Assembly (NCBI GenBank): GCA_948567375.1
Contig: OX419755.1
Coordinates: 82,168,218-82,232,217 of the forward strand
DNA: 64,000 nucleotides
Reading direction: 5' to 3'
DNA from: Lunularia cruciata
Taxonomy: Eukaryota; Streptophyta; Marchantiopsida; Lunulariales; Lunulariaceae
Shown: one piece after another, positions 22,006 through 31,250 of the stretch
Layout: every line of letters begins with the position of its first letter
Position numbering within the stretch: position 1 is the stretch's first letter
Translations under genes and position numbers: made by a program
Notes under the pieces: generated by a model
Database searches by the model: none
What the model was told of the DNA's origin: nothing
What the model saw: only the letters and a program-made list of their open reading frames with translations

Positions 22006-22744
22006 TGTAATACTCCGAGGACAAGAGAAGAGAGAAAACACAAATTACACACTCAAGATTTGGTGCTCCAAAGGAGCACCTTCTCTTTATTATATAGACC
22101 AAGAGGATATCCTCCAAGGAAGCTCCACCATAGGATTAGGCACATAGATAGATGACATGTCAGCAAGCTCCACCCTTGGATTACTTACTTGGATGGGTGA
22201 CATGTTGGTCTAGGTCCTATCTGGTTGGTCAAACAAGCTTTGACCGGAGAAATTTGTTTAGGGAATCTTCTTGTAGGAGTCTCAGAATCACGTAAGGTAC
22301 CGTTGGAAAGCTCTCGACAAGACAAACCAGGGGGGAGGGAAGGCCAACCTTTCCTCCATTAGGGGGGGGGGGGGATCTGCACATTTTTTAGGCCTAATGC
22401 ATCCGTTTAGGCCTTCAAAATTGCCTTCAAAGATTTCAAGCATATTTTGGTTCCTACTCTATTAGTAGAAGTCCACTTTTGGTGATACCTCTTTCTGATC
22501 TGTTTAGTCCATCATGTGTAACATCCTTCCAGATGTTACCAAACCAATTCTCACCTTTAAAGCATATGTCTAGCTATTGGTTCTAAGGTTCTCAAGTCTA
22601 TTTTGGTTTTTGCTCTATTAGTAGAAGAACTCTTTTGGTGATACTTCTATCTGATCTATTTTGACCATTATGTATAATATCATTCTAGATGTTATCAAAA
22701 CCAAATTTCACATCTAGCTCATATGGCTAGCTCTTGATATTACA
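22006..22744 (-). repeat. CV 3' LTR (739 bp)
   Basis: TGTAATATCAAGAGC at 22,744 to GGAGTATTACA at 22,006, minus strand. TATATAATAAAG at 22,085-22,096. A G run of 13 at 22,362-22,374. Confidence 0.9.
22062..22080 (-). promoter_or_regulatory. TATA-adjacent hairpin in CV LTR
   Basis: Perfect inverted repeat GGTGCTCC-AAA-GGAGCACC just downstream (in element sense) of the TATA box at 22,085-22,096. The same hairpin is intact in the 5' LTR (30,389-30,407), nearly intact in the solo LTR at 39,389-39,406 and decayed at 42,382-42,400. Its place near the predicted transcript start suggests an RNA hairpin in R. Confidence 0.6.
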
Positions 22745-22779
22745 GACCTCACTCCTTTTAAGACACAACATCCTTGTTG

Positions 22780-22960
22780 TGCAATTGTTGTTCAAATGCT
22801 TGCACCAACACCGGTGCATGTGTCAAATTGGCAACGGGCTCCCATGTTGCTTCATAGAGGAGGTAACCTTTCCACTATACTAGGTAGTCCACCCACGGAT
22901 GGCGAGTACCACGCATGTGTTTTTGGAGAATATGCTCCACTTCATATTCCTCTATGCCAT
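22780..22960 (-). pseudogene. CV chromodomain
   Basis: Minus-strand YEVEHILQKHMRGTRHPW, then a DYLV-stop-WKGYLLYEATWEP segment: the chromodomain fold signature. The three aromatic positions of the methyl-lysine cage (Tyr, Trp, Tyr) are kept. One stop replaces the Lys/Arg before WKGY. In chromoviruses this domain sits at the integrase C-terminus and directs integration to histone-marked chromatin. Confidence 0.88.
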
Positions 22961-23475
22961 CAATGAGTGTCGGACAAGGTCAAATTTCTTGTGTGGAATG
23001 ACCCTAGCCTGATCGAGAAGCATATCTGTGTAGTAGGGAAACATGTAACATTGGATGGATCTTCATGTGTGGTGGTAGCTCAAGGTGATAGGCCACAGCG
23101 CCGATGTGACAAAGAATCAAGAAAGGCCTAATAAAACAAGGTTTGAGCTTACGAGGTCCAACTAATGTGAGGTTGGTTGTTGATAGCCACACTTGATCCC
23201 CAACATTGAACTCCATGTGCCTACGGTGTGCATCAGCATACTACTTTTGTCAATTTTGTGCCATTTGTAATCTGTGCTTGGCGCTCTCCACACCGTGTTG
23301 GATTCTAGAAACAAATGTGTTGATTGCATTGACCTTGGTAGCCACTAGAAAGATCTTCATCAAGCTAGAAGGTGTGAAGAGATGCTAACCATACATGAGG
23401 AAGAACAGAGTGACCTGGGTGGATGCATTCACTAAATTGTTGTAATCAAATTCTACCAACGAGAGTAGGGTGTCC
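22960..23475 (-). pseudogene. CV integrase C-terminal part
   Basis: Minus-strand integrase tail: LVEFDYNNLVNASTQVTLFF at 23,400-23,460, HRRHMEFNVGDQVWLSTTNL at about 23,160-23,230, then GPRKLKPCFIRPFLIL (a GPY/F module) and HPMLHVSLLHRY. It continues into the chromodomain. The zinc region and DDE core are missing; the right edge is the insertion point of G1. Confidence 0.85.
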
Positions 23476-24163
23476 TGTAACACCCATTTGTGCATGTGTG
23501 TAGTATTGTGATATTTAGCTTGGTATTACAAGTACTTAAGAGATATTATTTAGAGATAAAGGATGGTTCTATATAAGTCATGATTAGCTAAAGTTAGTCA
23601 TAGCTAAGATAGAGAGGACCTTACTTTAAAGGAAGTAGAAAAGATGAGCACCATTATTTTGGATTTTAGTGTATTGACTTGGTATTATTCCTAGGTGTTT
23701 GGCTTTGAGGAAAGAGTTGAGAATTCTTGGGCCCGCAAGCTTTTTTGTTTTGGATTCTTCTTTAGTCCAAGGATAGCCCATATGAAGGAATCCTTGACTT
23801 AGTGGTTGGGTCAAGATAAGACCACATGCTTAGGGGAATACGCCCATGTGAATGGATATTCCTTTCTACTTTTTGACTTTACTTGACTTTTAGTCTAGTA
23901 ACTTGAGTTACTGATGTAATTAGTAACTTTGGTACGTAACTATTGCACAAGTATATAAACAAGGGGTGAGGAGGTACTCATCATCCTTTCATTTGCAACT
24001 ATCTCTCTCTCATTGAGTTCTCTAGTGAGCAATGTCTTGAGTCTTGGAGTGTTAGCCTTGGAGGAGTATGATGGAGTTGGGGTTCCTTGTCTTCTTAGTC
24101 CATGGTGCGCTACCATAATAGCCATCAGAGGTTCATCCTAAGTGAGAGACAGGCCGGCTCACA
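23476..24163 (+). repeat. G1 5' LTR (688 bp)
   Basis: TGTAACACCC to GGCTCACA. The TATA box TATATAA is at 23,952-23,958. Four other LTR copies of the family are at 13,071, 19,786, 38,025 and 47,671, and a fifth fragment at 37,386. Confidence 0.9.
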
Positions 24164-24828
24164 TTTATGGTTCTGTTGCCGGGACCTCTCTAGAAGGCAA
24201 GATAATATTTTGCGTTCAATTCTACATTAGCCAGAAGGAAGCTATGAGAGCTCACTTGGAGAGAACATTAGGAGAAGAGATGGCTGAACTTATGTTAGAG
24301 AACCAAGATCCATTTGTATACCCTGTAATTCATTATGATGTCTTTTAAGTGATTTTGTACATCTTGTACACATGAGAGGATTTGGAGAGATTGTGTGAGG
24401 TGGATTGAAGATTTTGGGGATTAAGGTGATTGTGGGCAAAATCTCAAGTTTGAGATCTGGACTTCAAAGTCTACACATAATAGCTTGGTTATCTTTCAAT
24501 TAGCACACTTGAAATTATTGTGAGAGCTACTATGTGCATTGGGTTAGAATTTTTGAAAGTTGATAGGGTAAACTGCTCCCACAACTACATGCTCTCTAGA
24601 AAATTGTACATAGTCTGCCATTTCTTGAATTATCCTAAAAATCATCCTAAAAATTTCCAAGAAAATTAAGTGCATTGTATCCTACTTGCTACCACAAAAA
24701 TTAGAGAGAGATCATTGTTGCACAAGGAGTTATGAGTTTTTGAAGTGAAGTGGATGGTTTTGAGACCAAATCTGAAATATGTGTGCTGAATAGAAAGGTG
24801 TGTAGGCCAAATGGCTTGATGAAAAGAT
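24142..24828 (+). pseudogene. G1 leader ORF
   Basis: A short frame across the primer site (24,142-24,345) encodes YISQKEAMRAHLERTLGEE and ends VIHYDVF. G3 has the matching YIRQKEAMRAHLERTLGEE and IVHYDVFEVHYIYYTHERIW at 47,627-47,367, where it runs on further, so this was coding in the family. From 24,350 to 24,828 the frame is broken. No family recognised; the sequence is not gag-like. It may be the N-terminus of the CCHC protein that follows. Confidence 0.5.
24168..24184 (+). promoter_or_regulatory. G1 primer-binding site
   Basis: TGGTTCTGTTGCCGGGA, four bases after the LTR end. It matches 13 of the first 16 bases of the tRNA-Asp-type site TGGCGCCGTTGCCGGG used by several plant gypsy elements. 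G3 has a degenerate version at 47,651-47,666 (minus). Confidence 0.6.
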
Positions 24829-25495
24829 TTGAAATTTTGCAGGGAGAGACATCCTAGCGTTTTGATCACGTGTGAAAAATTTAAGAGGACTATCACATAC
24901 AAGTTGAGAGATCTGAGTGAAATTGTGAGGAAGGGTAGATTCTACAGAGTGGAGATCTCATGCATGAGGAGTTTGAGAGCAACAAAAAGCATGTTTGAGT
25001 GTTTAGATTCATCTTGGGAACATTCAGGCTCACCAAGAGTAGAAATTGAGACTATGTAAGGTTCTCCAAGGGTTTGAGGTGATTTTAGGGGTGGATTTGA
25101 GGGAAAGAGAGGTTACAATAGAATTTGAAGAGAGTGTTGAGAGGATCCAAGAACCTACACCACTTGGAGGAAAGAGTGAATCTAAGTGCTTTCTATGTGG
25201 AGAGAAGGGACATAAGGCAAGTTCATGTCCATTGACCTTTGAGAGCAAGAGATTGAGGGAAAGGAGAGGCTTAATTGACTTGGGTTTGCATGTTGGACCT
25301 TCTTCACCAAGATTGGGAGGGAGAAGATCTAAGACCAAGGAGTTGTGTGAGGTTTGTGGAGTTGAAGGACTTCCAAAAGGACATGAGTGTAGTGGAGTAA
25401 AATCACTTTTGGAGACTTTGGTGAAGGATCTTGGAGAGAGTCTTCGTACAACTACAGAAATACTTCCACCTTTATCAGCTAGTTCTCAAGATTAG
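24829..25495 (+). pseudogene. G1 upstream CCHC ORF
   Basis: Two overlapping frames. The first (24,829-25,059) has YKLRDLSEIVRKGRFYRVEI and CLDSSWEHSGSPRVEIE; the second (25,046-25,495) has RLCKVLQGFEVILGVDL, CFLCGEKGHKASSC (CCHC knuckle), GGRRSKTKELCEVCGVEG, and LLETLVKDLGES before a stop. The second frame is uninterrupted for 149 codons. The switch occurs at the same place in G2 and G3. About 225 bp separate it from gag. Probably an RNA-binding accessory protein, by the knuckle only. Confidence 0.7.
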
Positions 25496-25721
25496 TGATG
25501 GAGATAATCTTTCAACTTATGGATAAACTATCCATGAGTGTTCGATTAATATGCATTCTAAGATTTGATGTTGCTATAGAAATCTTAGAGCAACCTGAGC
25601 CTTTTGTGTTCCCTAGGGTGGATTACTCTCAAATGGTGTTAGTCATGTACATATTCTATTAGTTATGGAGTGAGAGAAAAGAAAAAAAATTTGAGAGAAA
25701 GAAAGATAGTGAGAGGTTAAG

Positions 25722-26968
25722 ATGGGGAAACTTCTTGTTTTCTTTGGCAAGGATGGAGAAGATGTGAAGGCCTTTGTGAGAGACTTCAAGAGAGCTTGCA
25801 TAAAGAACAATGAGAGGAGGAAGAATGAGTGGGCCTCATTATTACCAGATTTTTTTAAGGATGCAACACTTACATGGTATGAGTCAGAATACCAAAAGAG
25901 AGAGAGGATAGATGAAGAAGAGGAGTCTTGGGAGACTTTGACTTCAACAATCATTGAGAACTTTCTTCCTGATGAGAGTTATGAGAGATTGATGAGTGAG
26001 GTTACATTTCTCAAGCAAGGAGATGGAGAGAAAGTGAGAGTCTATGTGGAAAGAGTGGAAAAGTTAGAGTCTAGATTTCGCATAGCGTTGAGGAAGGGTA
26101 GAGATGATGTGGAGACTACTATGATTGGCATAGGGGCCATGCTCACCAAGAATTTTGTGGGAGGGTTGAGACCACAAATTAGAAGCAAGGTGAGATATGA
26201 GAAACCTTCTTCCAAGGTTGGAGCTATCAAGATCACAATTCGTATGGAGGAGAGTTTGGAAGGGAATGTGAGTGATTTGGTGGTAAAGGATGACGTGCAT
26301 CCTCCTCAAGGCTACAAGTATGGTGGAACTTCTGAACTTTGGTGGCAAGGGTTGCACCACAAGTAGTAGTTGCTCCAGTTCTTGCATCTCCACCAAAAGA
26401 TCCACTTCAAACCATCACAGAATAACTTGCGGATCTCAAGATCAATGTGGTGCAACTATGGGAGAAGAGAGAGGTGGATCAGAATGTAGGGAGAGGGCCT
26501 AGGAGTTATGGAAACTATTTATATAGAGGAGGTCAACCAGCCAACAATTTCAATGATAGAAATTGTTTTGGTTGTGGAGGAAGAGGTCATATCCAAAGGA
26601 ATTGCCCAAATTCCACTTACCATGGAAGAAGGGATTACGAGGGAGCCAACAGAGGGAAAGAGGGAGGTAGTGAAACCCAAGTGGCTCCTAATCCAAACAA
26701 AGGTAAGGAGATAGCATCCATAGATGTGGTTGAGAGAAAGTATGAGAAGGGAGAGTGCTCAAACTCCAAGGGTCTTAATTTGGAGCTTTTGGCACAAGAG
26801 AAGAAGAGAGCTCATTTTGTAGAGCATGTTCATTCTTCTCCAAGATTTATTCCAAGCAAGGATACTCCTATGTCTACTAGGAGCACTCGCACCTCAACAC
26901 CATCAACAATAAAAACTCCAAGGAAGAAGTTGAGGATGGAGGATTTCTTGATTTCAAAGCAACAATAG
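25722..26968 (+). pseudogene. G1 gag
   Basis: Starts MGKLLVFFGKDGEDVKAFVR. The capsid region includes WASLLPDFFKDATLTWYESE, SWETLTSTIIENFLPDE, and LRPQIRSKVRYEKPSSK. It is open for 214 codons to 26,366; a frameshift near 26,330 moves it to the next frame, which reopens after a stop at about 26,425 (26,447-26,968) and holds the knuckle CFGCGGRGHIQRNC (about 26,561-26,605) and a tail rich in Lys/Asn/Ser. Only one shift and one stop separate this from a complete gag. Typical Ty3/gypsy particle-forming protein. Confidence 0.85.
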
Positions 26969-26999
26969 AACTACAATGTGTTGGAGGTGTTGGTAGCCA

Positions 27000-27780
27000 C
27001 AAGACTAACATCATAGTGGGCCAATTGATTGCTTTGAACCCTACCTTGAGAAAGGAGCTTAGAGGTGGTTTGAGTTCTACAAGGAGCAAGAGGAAGAAGA
27101 AGGCAAAAGCTCTAGTATCAATGGGGGTGGTGGATGCCAAGCTAGCACCATGGGAGGCTTGTGAATATGCCTCCAAGTTTGATGTGAGAGTGAATGGTCA
27201 CAACATCAAGGATGCATTGGTTGATGGAGGATCAGCAGTAAATGCCATGTCAGAAAGGTTGATGAAGAAGTTGGGTATGATAACCTCAAGGCCTTCAATA
27301 TTTGTGGTGAGCATGGCAAACAAGCAACAAGTCTGACCAGTAGGGGTGATGGATAAAGTGGTAGTTTCAGTTATGGGAGTTCAAAAGCTCATGACTTTCC
27401 AAGTCTTGAAGGATTCAAGCTATGACTTATTACTTGGGAGGCCATGGTTGAGAGCAACACGCACAACTGATCGATGGCACAAAGGGTACTTGAGGATTGG
27501 GCCATCAAACCATAGAGTCACAATTCCTATGACTAACACCACCAACACTTCACATTCAGATCCACCATCTTCTGATTATTGGGAATCAGATTTTGAAGAA
27601 GGAGCTTCAAGTGTGGATACAAGCATAGAAGAAGAGACTTTCACGGAGGAGGATGAATTTGAATCTGATTCAGATGTGTATCCTTTGTGTGCTATGGATT
27701 TTGCACCTAAGCCAGAGGTTTTGAAGGACCCAGATAAATCACCATTGACACTTGAGGAGGTAGAGAGAAGGCAACTTTCA
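27000..27780 (+). pseudogene. G1 aspartic protease and linker
   Basis: TLRKELRGGLSSTRSKRKKK, then ALVDGGSAVNAM at about 27,215-27,252 with the active-site Asp present, then MANKQQV and one TGA at 27,334-27,336. After it come VMDKVVVSVMGVQ, the conserved YDLLLGRPWL (27,421-27,450), and the acidic linker up to 27,780. The only damage is this stop. Homologous parts: G2 16,740-17,320; G3 44,520-44,920 and 42,461-42,553. Confidence 0.85.
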
Positions 27781-28810
27781 ATTCTTGAAAGGCCAACTCT
27801 TGTGCGGTTCCCCATGTCCACTTCTTTTCTTTGCCAAGTAGTGCCGTTGAAGGCTGTGCAACCTTAGAGAAGTCCTTGACAACTCTATGATAGAATCCCG
27901 CCAACTCCAAGAAGCTCTTGAGTTGAGTCTGATCTTTTGAGGCACACCATTTTTGAATGACCTTTATTTTATCTATCAATACTTGAATGCCCTCTGCACT
28001 TACTCTATGCTCCAAGTAGTCTACTTCAGACTTGTCAAACTTGCACTTTGAGATTTTGGCATACAATCAATTCTATATTAGAATTTGGAGGACCTCTCAT
28101 AGATGTTGTTTGTGTTTTGTCATCGTGCTATTGTATACTAAGATATCGTCCAAGAAGAAGATAATAGACTTATCCAAGTATGGACAAAATATGTCATTCA
28201 TTAGACTCATGAAAGTGGAAGGTGCATTGATGAGGCCAAAATGCATCACAAGATACTCAAAGTGGCCATACTTGGTTCAAAAGGTAGTTTTGTACACATC
28301 CTCCTCTTCAATTTGGATTTGATTGTAACTGCTCCGCAAGTCCAATTTGGTGAAGTATTTAGCTTCATGGAGTTGATCAAACAGGTCATCCATGCAAAGT
28401 AAGGGGTATTTGTTCTTCACTATTTGCTGATTGATAGTCAATGCACATGCGCATTGTACTATCCTTCTTCTTCACAAACAAGACAAGAGCCCCATATGGT
28501 GATATACTAGGTTGGATGAACCCCTTCTGCAACATCTTCTCAATTTGAGTCTTACATTCCTCCAACTCATGAGGTGATAGGTGATATGGGGCCTTAAAAG
28601 GAGGTGTCTTCCTTGGGAGTGTCTCAATTTTATGATCTACTCTCCTTTTTGGTGGTAATCCTAAGGGTAGATCATCAAGAAAGACATCTTGAAATTCATC
28701 CACCACATCCTTCAATTTCTTAGGAACTTGTCCATCGAGTTGTGCACTCTGGATTTCTCTTATTAAACCCATGAAACATTTATCGGTCTTACAAATAGTT
28801 GCCATCCCTA
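27781..28810 (-). pseudogene. CV reverse transcriptase and start of RNase H
   Basis: Minus strand. LKDVVDEFQDVFLDDLPLGL, KAPYHLSPHELEECKTQIEK, SISPYGALVLFVKKKD and MRMCIDYQS (28,430-28,720) are RT motifs. After a broken stretch, [19 protein letters not shown] (28,105-28,165) keeps both catalytic Asp residues, followed by KISKCKFDKSEVDYLEHRVS and LELAGFYHRVVKDFSKVA. It ends KKWTWGTAQELAFQELK at the start of RNase H, cut at about 27,780. Stops and a shift make it inactive. Confidence 0.85.
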
Positions 28811-29260
28811 TGACATGTAGAGGCAGATCTTGCCTGAGTGATTTTTCTTTAACCCTAATGATTGACTATTTGTGGGTTCTCACTACTTTCTTCCTCCAAT
28901 CTACCATAGGGTTGTAATGCTCCATCCATAGCATGCTTAAGATTGCATCATAACAAGCTAATTGTATCACTCGCCACTCAATTGCTTCTTGATATTCTCT
29001 TACAAAGAGTGTCACTCATCCATGTAATGATTCAATGCTCTTTGTTTACCTATTAGGCAACTCTAATTCTTCACTCCTATCTCTCTCTAGATCCATTCCC
29101 AATCTTATTGCAAAAATTGAGATAAGAAATTCTCTGTTGCTCTCGGATCGATTAATATTCTCACTTGATTGCCATCTAGGACTCCATTCACAATAATCAA
29201 TTGTGAGGTTGCCTTTTGGGATCTTTGCGCATTAGTCTTCTTCCCTTCCTTATTGGGCTA
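28810..29260 (-). pseudogene. CV protease region
   Basis: Minus strand. VRILIDPRATENFLS (29,126-29,180) is the chromovirus protease active site, normally ILIDSGATHNFIS; Ser is Pro and Gly is Arg. The Asp remains. HYNPMVDWRKK and IRVKEKS follow toward RT. Several stops. Confidence 0.75.
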
Positions 29261-30312
29261 GTAAGGCCGCAAGGTACAATTACTAGCAATCTTTATTTTC
29301 CAAAGTGATTTCCACCTCTTCTTCAATGTGCCTCTCCATGTTGTCCAAAGATCGCTTGTACAAAGGCCAAGGGCCTCTAGGGAAACAAGTGCAACAGTTG
29401 GTTGATATGTGCCCAATACGGCCACAATTGTAACAATTGTGTTGTTCTCCTCAAGTTCCTTCTCCTCGTGGGACTCCATCTCTTTGTTCTTCTACTCGTC
29501 CACGCTCACCTTGAAGCGGTCGTGCTCCTTGATCTCTAAATTAAAGGTTGCCCAATTCCATCGATACTGGTACACCCATGTGTGGCATTTATGCCCGATA
29601 ATGTTGAGATGGAACTACTCCTTCACCTCCACCTAATGCTCTTGCTATTCTTTGTGCACAAGCAATGGCTTCAAATACTGTGCGAGGATTTTGCATCATG
29701 ATTTCTTGGTGAATCTGCTCCTTTAAACCTCATTTGAAATTGTCGAGAGCCTTTGCTAGACTCATGTTGTTATTGTGACTTGTAGATCCAGATATGCCTC
29801 CACTATCGGAACTACCATTGGGACCTCAAAAGCTATCACTTGTTGATAATACTCCTCACCAAAATTCCTAACTACAAAATCTCTAAACATCACTTTTGGT
29901 CTCACTACATAATGGATTTCTACTTGAGTGTTGAAAGGGAGAGGATTTGGGACATTCACATCCATATTATCATAATAGAATGTAGATTGTTAAATCCCAC
30001 TCTCTGTCATATATCACCACAGGTAGAATCACCGGGTTTGGTGAGTTCATCACCCTATCCATGAGTTTTGCACCAAAGTGATAAACTAGCAATACCCTCA
30101 TTTGCTCATGCTGGATGTACATAACCTTGATGTGGAATGGATTCAAGAATGGAAAGCTAGGTGTGGGAAATTGTCCTCCCAGTGCATCCATCCCGTCCGC
30201 TCTCTAAAGTCCTTCCTAAGTCTAGCAATTACTCTATGTTCTCCACCTCAAATTACTCAATTTCAGTAGCTCGTGCTCTTCCAAGATGGATGATCCACTC
30301 TCTTGGACTAAG
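29260..30312 (-). pseudogene. CV gag
   Basis: Minus strand. A first part starts MDALGGQFPTPSFPF (30,191). In the capsid region only fragments are in frame, such as LAKALDNFK and QEIMMQNPRTVFEAIACAQR. The CCHC knuckle CYNCGRIGHISTNC is intact at about 29,388-29,432. An acidic tail (HIEEEVEITLENKDC) ends it. Decayed by stops at Arg/Gln/Trp positions. Confidence 0.75.
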
Positions 30313-30318
30313 ACACTC

Positions 30319-30330
30319 GCTCTGATACCA
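30319..30330 (-). promoter_or_regulatory. CV primer-binding site (tRNA-iMet)
   Basis: TGGTATCAGAGC on the minus strand, one base from the end of the 5' LTR. It is a perfect 12-base match to the initiator-Met site used by most plant LTR elements. Confidence 0.93.
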
Positions 30331-30331
30331 T

Positions 30332-31067
30332 TGTAATACTCCAAGGACAAGAGAAGAGAGAAAACACTAATTACACACTCAACATTTGGTGCTCCAAAGG
30401 AGCACCTTCTCCTTATTATATAGACTAAGAGGATCTCCTCCGAAGAAGCTCCACCATAGGATTAGGCACATAGATAGATGACATGTCAGCAAGCTCCACC
30501 CTTGGATTACTTACTTGGATGGGTGACATGTTGGTCTAGGTCCTATTTGGTTGGTCAAACAAGCTTTGATCGGAGGGAATTTTTTAGGGAATCTTCTTGT
30601 AAGAGTCTCAGAATCACGTAAGGTACCATTGGAAAACTCTCGACAAGACAAACCAAGGGGGAGGGAAGGCCAACCTTTCCTCCATCAAGAGGGGGGGAAT
30701 CTGTACATTTTCAAGGCCTAATGCATCCGTTTAGGCCTCCAAAGTTACCTTCAAAGATTTTAGGCAACTTTTGGTTCCTACTCTATTAGTAGAAGTCCAC
30801 TTTTGGTGATACCTCTTTCTGATCTATTTAGTCCATCATGTGTAACATCCTTCCAGATGTTACCAAACCAATTCTCACCTTTAAAGCATATGTCTAGCTA
30901 TTGGTTCTAAGGTTCTCAAGTCTATTTTGATTTCTACTCTATTAGTAGAAGTACTATTTTGGTGATACTTCTATCTGATCTATTTTGACCATCATGTATA
31001 ACATCATTCTAGATGTTAGCAAACCAAATTACACATCTAGCTCATATGGCTAGCTCTTGGTATTACA
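30332..31067 (-). repeat. CV 5' LTR (736 bp)
   Basis: TGTAATACCAAGAGC at 31,067 to GGAGTATTACA at 30,332, minus strand. TATATAATAAG near 30,413-30,422 and the hairpin at 30,389-30,407. The right TSD CTTGG follows at 31,068. Confidence 0.9.
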
Positions 31068-31250
31068 CTTGGTATCCTATAGAAGAATAGACAAGTGCAC
31101 TCCTAAAGCTAGCAGATTAGTCAAGTTTGTGATGGAGATATCACAAGTTCAATACTCATAGGGGTAACTCATCTTCCAAAATTGTTTTTCTCTCAAGGGA
31201 ATGAGACTCTTCTTGAGCTTTTCTTTCATTAATTAGATATCTTTTGGTAG
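31068..31250 (-). other. T leader between CV and solo LTR B
   Basis: Non-coding. It joins the T leader at 22,005 on one side and 35,024 on the other. It holds the right TSD of CV (31,068-31,072) and the left TSD of LTR B (GGTAG, 31,246-31,250). Confidence 0.6.

Larger units (their letters stand above)
23476..27780 (+). mobile_element. G1: 5' half of a G-family element inside CV
   Basis: Plus-strand G element with 5' LTR, primer site, upstream ORFs, gag and protease. It stops at about 27,780, in the protease-RT linker, where CV RNase H coding begins on the other strand. RT, RNase H, integrase and 3' LTR are absent. It is the best preserved gag-protease copy of the family here, and the insertion lies in CV integrase. 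Confidence 0.85.
22006..31067 (-). mobile_element. CV: chromovirus with nested G1
   Basis: Minus-strand Ty3/gypsy chromovirus bounded by two LTRs (22,006-22,744 and 30,332-31,067) and a perfect TSD, CTTGG, at 22,001-22,005 and 31,068-31,072. Internal order: primer site, gag, protease, RT, [G1 insertion and deletion], integrase tail, chromodomain. RNase H after its first residues and the integrase zinc and core regions are missing, removed together with the 3' half of G1. The LTRs differ at several percent of sites in the part I compared. It interrupts the leader of T. Confidence 0.9.

Noticed and set aside
22362-22374. G run of 13 (and C run at 39,093) as a functional G-quadruplex
   Set aside because: A single homopolymer, variable in length among CV LTRs; probably slippage.
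27815-27819. TGTCC here and at 23,471-23,475 as the TSD of G1
   Set aside because: CV coding sequence continues past 27,815 to about 27,785, so this copy is not at the element edge.
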